Assembly: GCA_030248225.1 (NCBI GenBank)
Contig: JASANE010009894.1
Span: 19,120 to 83,119, forward strand
Source: Trileptium ribeirensis
Lineage: Eukaryota > Nematoda > Enoplea > Enoplida > Thoracostomopsidae
Reading direction: 5' to 3'
Length of the DNA stretch: 64,000 nucleotides
Made by a program: the position numbers and the translations under genes. Below the pieces are notes generated by a model. That model saw only the letters and a program-made list of their open reading frames with translations, was not told the origin of the DNA and did no database searches. How positions within the stretch are numbered: the stretch's first letter is position 1; each line of letters opens with the position of its first letter. Of the stretch, positions 62,701-64,000 are shown piece by piece.

Positions 62701-63215
62701 CCGTGTTAACTACATTATTTGTTTAGCCACCGCTTTGTAAGATAACATCTTAACTCATTTAAAATTTCCACACAGCCTTTAAATCCCTACTAAAAGGCAC
62801 AAAGTTGGAGGTTATGAAAACAGGTATTTTTCACCGGATTGTAAGATTAGAAGTGAATTAGGACAGGGCTATCGTCTTTTCTTGTAGGAACCACAATGCT
62901 AATATGTTTTCTACTCCATATCTGTGCAGGGGTTTAGCTACACTGGTTCAGGGGCATGGCCTTTTATCTCTCAGCTGACTCCTACGATTGGCCAACCCAA
63001 TCCCCAAAATTTAATGTTATAAATTTCGTACTTCATTCCGAGAAATCTTAATCTCAAAGAAACGTAAGGCACAATTTTAAAGAATTTTGGGTTTTTGTGT
63101 ACGAAACTATAAAGTGACGGTGATATAGTATATATATCACCCACCTGTAGATGTATTCCGAAACTTCGAATCAATTCTAACCTATGGATAATGCCAAAAG
63201 GCCATCGCATACCCG
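37063..63215 (-). CDS. SENP6/7: SUMO-specific protease, SENP6/SENP7 (Ulp2) type
   Basis: Cysteine protease of the C48 family. In known animals SENP6/7 trims SUMO chains in the nucleus. Resolved exons, 5' to 3' on the minus strand: 63145-63215, 61912-62000, 61007-61173, 56784-56898, 52442-52586, 49028-49098, 48329-48483, 48166-48280, 47395-47508, 46027-46158, 41938-41991, 41496-41825, 41027-41098, 40048-40240, 37674-37799, 37295-37453 and 37063-37101 (stop). From 47508 to the stop all phases agree and the order follows SENP6/7: CLAEGAWLND, YLVYRDS, CHWYLAVVCFPG, a Ser/Asn/Asp-rich insertion loop typical of SENP6/7, PCILVFNSY, YLNVEW, APQQHNNNDCG, TEWFNANDV and KR. The catalytic His and Cys and the oxyanion-hole Gln are present, but the Asp position is Asn. 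The N-terminal exons are less certain: at least one is missing between 56784 and 52586 and one between 48166 and 47508. The true start is not identified. Confidence 0.88.
37295..37453 (-). CDS. SENP6/7: SENP6/7-like, penultimate exon (WF motif)
   Basis: 53 codons from TTTTAATGTAG to TTG|GTTAGT. Ends VYMTEWFNANDVSSNKRL, matching the human pattern NLANWFPPPRMRTKR. The first part is a longer, variable linker. Confidence 0.8.
37674..37799 (-). CDS. SENP6/7: SENP6/7-like, probable extra exon in the C-terminal part
   Basis: 42 codons, phase 0 at both ends, from ACTCATAAAG to CTG|GTATTT. Acidic and Asn-rich (CSGDPDLKNVSVNTLSVEEF, DYDTDFGYM). Human SENP6/7 has no equivalent segment of this length. 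The frame stays open to a TGA about 50 bases past the donor, so it could also be an alternative terminal exon. Confidence 0.5.
38640..39760. repeat. Repeat-rich intron segment with about 175-bp direct duplication
   Basis: Two diverged copies starting near 39250 and 39425 share TTGCTTAATTTT, TTTAGAAAACGTGAA and TAGCACGAACGGTTGTCGAG. Related phrases occur at 38640-38720 (AAATCGGCTC, GCCGAGTTATT). Probably a fragmented dispersed element in a SENP6/7-like intron. Confidence 0.65.
39811..39860. other. GC-rich hairpin in AT-rich intron
   Basis: CGCCTCCGGC, CGACTCG, then CCACC TTCG GTGG, and CTCGTCTTGCCTCCG. The core stem CCACC/GGTGG carries a TTCG tetraloop-like centre. Could be the hairpin end of a transposon or a structured RNA; unproven. 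Confidence 0.45.
40048..40240 (-). CDS. SENP6/7: SENP6/7-like, catalytic-Cys exon (QQ..NDCG)
   Basis: 193 bases between TTGGCATTTATAG and GAA|GTACGT. Begins YLNVEWRR (human EYLEVEWEV), has an extra Gln/Ser-rich stretch, then APQQHNNNDCGLFTLECAEK. The Gln (oxyanion hole) and Cys (nucleophile) are both present. Confidence 0.95.
40838..40925. mobile_element. Fragment related to the 46.6-kb Tc1/mariner-type MITE
   Basis: Shares CAGAAATAAGTG, then ACAAAAAAACGAA and the CGTTTACGTTCGTTCAT palindromic phrase with the element at 46571-46801. Only one end is seen. Confidence 0.4.
41027..41098 (-). CDS. SENP6/7: SENP6/7-like, exon with the catalytic-Asp position (Asn here)
   Basis: 72 bases between ATTTATTTCTAG and CGCAG|GTATAT. 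Reads PCILVFNSYEAINVSTS then TANVLR, matching human [22 protein letters not shown] with N in place of the catalytic D. The codon is AAT (plus-strand ATT near 41078-41080). Both phases fit. Confidence 0.92.
41496..41825 (-). CDS. SENP6/7: SENP6/7-like, catalytic-His exon and insertion loop
   Basis: 330 bases from ACATTTTCAG to AATAG|GTACTA. Opens CHWYLAVVCFPG, the family signature holding the catalytic His. A Ser/Thr/Asn/Asp-rich loop of about 95 residues follows (TPTIPSPNCTADNSSS, YDDNVLDQDVEDLTVF). A long acidic insertion at exactly this place distinguishes SENP6 and SENP7 from SENP1-5. Confidence 0.95.
41938..41991 (-). CDS. SENP6/7: SENP6/7-like, short exon before the HW motif
   Basis: Strong donor CCAAG|GTAAGC and a frame reading SMENLSYTSRAIIAP, which parallels human HVDIFEKDFIFVP. 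The acceptor is weak (GAAAGAG at 41991) because the frame has a stop just upstream; a stronger acceptor at 42018 gives the wrong frame. The exon abuts the edge of a Helitron-like repeat. Confidence 0.5.
42010..43415 (+). mobile_element. Helitron-like repeat, copy 2
   Basis: Diverged counterpart of 33580-35228: GGTTCCACTGAG near the start, CGGATGGACGAATTTCG, TTCGATAGCA and TTCGGGTTCAAAA. Satellite units then occupy 42470-42680 and 43165-43330, interrupted by a CR1/L2-type fragment. It ends with a two-part hairpin (CTCG..CACC..GGTG..CGAG) and TTACTAGT. Both copies share the hairpin, three bases, CTAGT arrangement. It lies in introns of the SENP6/7-like gene. Confidence 0.5.
42681..43191 (-). 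pseudogene. CR1/L2-type non-LTR retrotransposon, 3' fragment
   Basis: A 135-codon minus-strand frame (42784-43191) reads LPLDRRIKHKLLMLVY, NTPLYI, SFCFLKPSEWNNLPSILR and SEFKSKLKTCLF. This is the conserved tail that follows reverse transcriptase in CR1, L2 and related non-LTR elements. It ends in a stop, and the 3' tail on the minus strand ends in TTTTTTTATTATTATT, a short ATT-repeat tail as such elements have. The 5' truncation is typical. It sits within the satellite units of the Helitron-like repeat. Confidence 0.85.
44390..44800. repeat. Dispersed repeat fragment in SENP intron
   Basis: Contains AAAATCGGCTGTCG, CCGAGCTATCG and ACACACACAGACGG. This phrase type recurs in interspersed repeats of many invertebrate genomes. 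The 83-residue minus-strand open frame over it is not a gene. Confidence 0.35.
46027..46158 (-). CDS. SENP6/7: SENP6/7-like, protease-domain exon 2
   Basis: 132 bases between TTTGATTGTAG and GACAG|GTTATT. Joined to the previous exon it reads FYLRYLVYRDSR and then RVYFFDSCLWVVIKNML, aligning with human FYLKYLVLEKL and RIHIFSSFFYKRL. A Ser run follows. Phases fit both neighbours. Confidence 0.92.
46571..46801. mobile_element. 231-bp Tc1/mariner-type MITE with TA duplication
   Basis: Flanked by TA (46569-46570 and 46802-46803). Left end CAGTCACGGCAGAAAATAAG; right end reversed CAGTCACAAACAGAAATAAA. The interior has palindromic GTTCGTTTACAAACG-type blocks and can fold extensively. It encodes nothing. 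It lies in the intron between the two first protease-domain exons of the SENP6/7-like gene and the 41.9-kb exon. Confidence 0.82.
47039..47197. mobile_element. 159-bp palindromic MITE with CTAG target duplication
   Basis: Arms of about 45 bp (47043-47086 and 47150-47193) are inverted copies with one or two mismatches: AAGTTACAACTTTAAATA and its reverse, around a 63-bp centre. CTAG occurs on both flanks (47035-47038, 47198-47201). The arms could also make a long hairpin RNA if transcribed. Confidence 0.75.
47395..47508 (-). CDS. SENP6/7: SENP6/7-like, start of protease domain (WLND)
   Basis: 114 bases between TTTTCATTGTCAG and CTCAG|GTAACT. Reads DFYKDDINCLAEGAWLND then NIIFFYL. It matches human SENP6 VTNEDLHCLNEGEFLND and IIDFYL. 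This substrate-facing LND motif opens the C48 catalytic domain. Confidence 0.92.
48166..48280 (-). CDS. SENP6/7: SENP6/7-like, second PH-like exon
   Basis: 115 bases from ACTAGCCAG to ATG|GTATGT. Reads IVIKFGSVRYWVLLCHDK and continues SCATNVIIYAAGLG. It resembles the human SENP6 stretch DLTKCEWCNVRKLPVVFL. Exit phase 0 does not match the entry of 47395-47508, so an exon between them is missing from my model. Confidence 0.6.
48329..48483 (-). CDS. SENP6/7: SENP6/7-like, first PH-like exon
   Basis: 155 bases, opening after GTTGATAG. Reads GSMGSVVLKFLNIAVIS, VVMYFRWIIFPDSEGDS and IAEFR. The order and spacing resemble the beta-rich segment that precedes the protease domain in human SENP6 (RVGTLFR, PVIFCLDFIKIQL, DPVEIIL). 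The GT|GTAGTG donor gives an intron of about 48 bases and a compatible phase. Confidence 0.6.
49028..49098 (-). CDS. SENP6/7: SENP6/7-like, small exon before the PH-like part
   Basis: 71 bases between GGCATATTTTTAG and TGG|GTAAAA. Reads NDKCKTDLALKIERLL then KTSHEKW, in the only frame the previous exon allows. Exits in phase 0. Confidence 0.6.
49768..49965 (+). other. GC-balanced island with 65-codon open frame, identity unknown
   Basis: Base composition is distinctly higher in G and C than the surrounding intron. The plus-strand frame reads AGCEVTCDSYSCSIGYMVF, PPYKPWVDGG and PVWLTMYSLEKRDKS: Cys-rich, then Pro/Trp-rich. No splice sites or family are recognised. It may be a fragment of a transposon or captured sequence in the intron of the minus-strand gene. 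Confidence 0.3.
50684..50998. repeat. Recent tandem duplication, 157-bp unit, two copies
   Basis: Copies start CGTTCCAGCAAG at 50684 and 50841. They share GGACTGGTTCATGCCTCCC, CAGCGAACGGAGAAGCC and CTTCTTAATAAACGG with few differences. Confidence 0.9.
52442..52586 (-). CDS. SENP6/7: SENP6/7-like, N-terminal disordered exon
   Basis: 145 bases from a TTGTTTGTTTTATAG acceptor to CAA|GTAAAA. The chosen frame is Ser/Thr/Asn-rich (SCGSPVSAYETSTTAG, DISNVTGNNSVSKF). It exits in phase 1, which fits only one open frame of the following exon. A second, hydrophobic frame is open but leads to a stop in the next exon. Confidence 0.55.
52680..52960. repeat. Dispersed repeat, related to 57437-57765
   Basis: Shares CCCCCATGTTCA-type phrases at one end and GAACACGC followed by CCACTTTTCC at the other with the 57.4-kb block. 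AT-rich middles are diverged. Probably two old copies of one non-autonomous element. Confidence 0.5.
53219..53460. other. C/G-rich island
   Basis: Contains long runs such as GGGAGGGGGGGCGGTGGGGG and CCCCCCCCGAAAAAACGG, with CCGGCAAAATCCGGCA. The overlapping minus-strand open frame (108 codons) is of low complexity and not a gene. Confidence 0.4.
53580..53760. repeat. Fragment related to the 12.4-kb repeat
   Basis: Shares CTCAGCTCGAGCTGG, GGGTTCCCCATGG and GGTACAATCGGTTCA phrases with 12395-12860. Confidence 0.4.
55339..55895. repeat. Satellite-like tandem repeat, about 165-bp unit, 3-4 copies
   Basis: Units begin GCGATACAGCAA or its variants near 55339, 55507, 55673 and about 55829. Each continues CAATACCATCACATTCAG, GTTTTGACG, CAATAACATGCCACA and AACACCCCATACC. 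The copies are strongly diverged. Confidence 0.8.
56784..56898 (-). CDS. SENP6/7: SENP6/7-like, candidate N-terminal exon
   Basis: 115 bases between GTATTGATTTTTCAG and CTCG|GTAAGA. Two frames are open. One is basic and Ser/Asn-rich (VASRSTNNDRRVAANLVRF), which suits a nuclear protein; the other is hydrophobic. The second would join directly to the 61912 and 52586 exons by phase, so the frame is unresolved. A 50-bp exon candidate at 58181-58230 would restore the first frame. Confidence 0.45.
57083..57345. repeat. Two diverged tandem copies, spacing about 145 bp
   Basis: Both share TTTGTCAA, CCTTAAAGA, ATGCACG, AAAAAATCGCAA, AGCTATGA, ATCTGCTAGCA and CCTCATAA in order. Confidence 0.75.
57437..57765. 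repeat. Dispersed repeat, related to 52680-52960
   Basis: C-rich start (CCCCCATGTCCGCCCCC), AT-rich middle, and GAACACGCACCCCCACTTTTC at the end. See the partner at 52.7 kb. Confidence 0.5.
58831..58850 (+). promoter_or_regulatory. B-box-like sequence (GGTTCGAATCC)
   Basis: GGTTCGAATCC is the internal RNA polymerase III B-box consensus of tRNAs and SINEs. A clover-leaf cannot be completed: the T-stem pairs over only three or four bases and no anticodon arm is evident. A degraded tRNA-derived SINE is possible. Confidence 0.25.
59646..59745. repeat. TA dinucleotide microsatellite
   Basis: About 100 bases of nearly pure TA with one CG and one TT interruption. Confidence 0.97.
61007..61173 (-). 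CDS. SENP6/7: SENP6/7-like, candidate N-terminal exon
   Basis: 167 bases with an excellent TGTGTTTTTCTTTCAG acceptor and a GATG|GTAATT donor. Reads FGVKSIDGKEYRFLLGSGSP and continues Ser/Asn-rich. Its entry phase matches the exit phase of the 61912-62000 exon. The antisense 134-residue open frame over the same bases is a shadow. Confidence 0.55.
61912..62000 (-). CDS. SENP6/7: SENP6/7-like, candidate N-terminal exon (Ser/Arg-rich)
   Basis: 89 bases after a TTTTTTATTAG acceptor, with a CAA|GTGAGC donor. Reads GHFSWAPLSRSQLEILRQSR then TSSVSPYEN. It is phase-compatible with the exons on both sides, and a disordered Ser-rich stretch suits the N-terminal half of SENP6/7. Confidence 0.55.
63145..63215 (-). 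CDS. SENP6/7: SENP6/7-like, candidate N-terminal exon
   Basis: 71 bases between TTTCTTTTTTAAATAG and CAG|GTGGGT, both strong sites. Only one of three frames is open (MRWPFGIIHRLELIRS...). It ends in phase 0, which fits the next exon. Its membership of this gene is inferred from strand, phase and position. Confidence 0.45.
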
Positions 63216-64000
63216 CTATTTAAAAAAGAAATATTTGAGTCGATGAAGGATCAGGATTTAAAATCATAAACTATGTGGAGATGTCAGTGATACGAACAGT
63301 AGCGTTATTAGGTTTTAACCCAATAGCATACAAATACTGCTATGTTTATGTTTTGAAAGTTTTCACCACATCTACTTCTTCACTGAAGCTAGTCGCCGTT
63401 CGCGTCAGCTTTTTCTGAAACAACACAAATGTATATAAATAACAAAATTCTCGAAATACTTCTTGCAACATAGCAGCTCCGATTGAACTCATCATCTAAG
63501 ATGAACAATTAACAAAGACGATTTTATATCAACATATCATTATTTTCTTTTCTCGACTAATAATTTGTCAGAACCTAATCGCTTTCCCTTGGCTGATATA
63601 TAATTGCCGTCGCTGGTAGCCAACGCATTTTAATAGTCTTCCCTCATTTTAACATGATAATGGGACATCTGCGTTGCAGAAACACCACCCGACCGCATAA
63701 AATAAGAGCTCCAAACAGGTTTTATTTTACACAAGTACATAGATACTTTGTGTTAAAGTTTCTAGCACTCCTACTCCCACAACTCGCGCAAAAGCTGTTC
63801 CTGGAAAAATTTCTCAATTTGTTAAGCTAGAGAAAACAATGCTTATGCTAACCTTATGGTAAAGATTAATTTATGAATGTGAATTCGGAAAACATAAAAA
63901 AATTTCAAACATACAGTTCCTGCCAGTAACGACTCCTACTCGCTCGGTTAACCAAGGTCATGTCTGATACATATTTTTTACAATAATTCAACTTTAATGA
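63216..64000. other. Upstream of the last candidate exon, no gene resolved
   Basis: The SENP6/7-like gene probably continues upstream, because the 63145-63215 exon needs a preceding exon ending in phase 1. I do not see a convincing partner before the window ends. Confidence 0.4.

Noticed and set aside
1..64000. CRISPR arrays, operons, Shine-Dalgarno sites, riboswitches
   Set aside because: The sequence is eukaryotic with spliced genes; the tandem repeats lack the repeat-spacer pattern of CRISPR.

Overview
The window is AT-rich animal DNA, almost certainly from an invertebrate. It contains two multi-exon protein genes with standard GT-AG introns, both on the minus strand, in a dense background of fossil transposons and tandem repeats. 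I see no bacterial-style operons, CRISPR arrays or convincing tRNA or rRNA genes. Neither gene appears as one long reading frame. I rebuilt both by chaining exons with compatible splice phases and comparing the joined peptides with known families.

Right to left on the minus strand: (1) From at least 63.2 kb to 37.06 kb lies a SUMO-specific protease of the SENP6/SENP7 (Ulp2) type. The catalytic half is nearly complete: the LND motif, the HW motif (His), PCIL (the Asp position), QQ...DCG (Cys) and the C-terminal helix with its stop. The N-terminal half is partly resolved. The residue at the catalytic Asp position reads as Asn. (2) From 37.06 to about 21.07 kb is a 16-kb gene-poor stretch of nested mobile DNA: a Ty3/Gypsy corpse with a foldback MITE in its integrase, a GC-rich island split by a 2.3-kb piggyBac element with TTAA target duplication, and a Helitron-like repeat. 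(3) From 21.04 to 2.36 kb lies a complete or nearly complete gene for the site-2 protease MBTPS2. It has six coding exons (about 537 codons), with HELGH in exon 3 and the LDG metal-ligand motif in the last exon. (4) From 2.36 to 0 kb is repeat-bearing intergenic DNA, including a 32-bp minisatellite.

The introns hold most of the smaller elements: Tc1/mariner-type and other palindromic MITEs, a CR1/L2-type reverse-transcriptase tail, nucleosome-length satellites, recent 150-250 bp tandem duplications and a TA microsatellite. The two genes act in different pathways (SUMO-chain removal in the nucleus; membrane-bound transcription-factor activation in the Golgi), and nothing suggests co-regulation beyond their shared orientation. 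Exon coordinates are splice-site readings by eye, not supported by transcripts.
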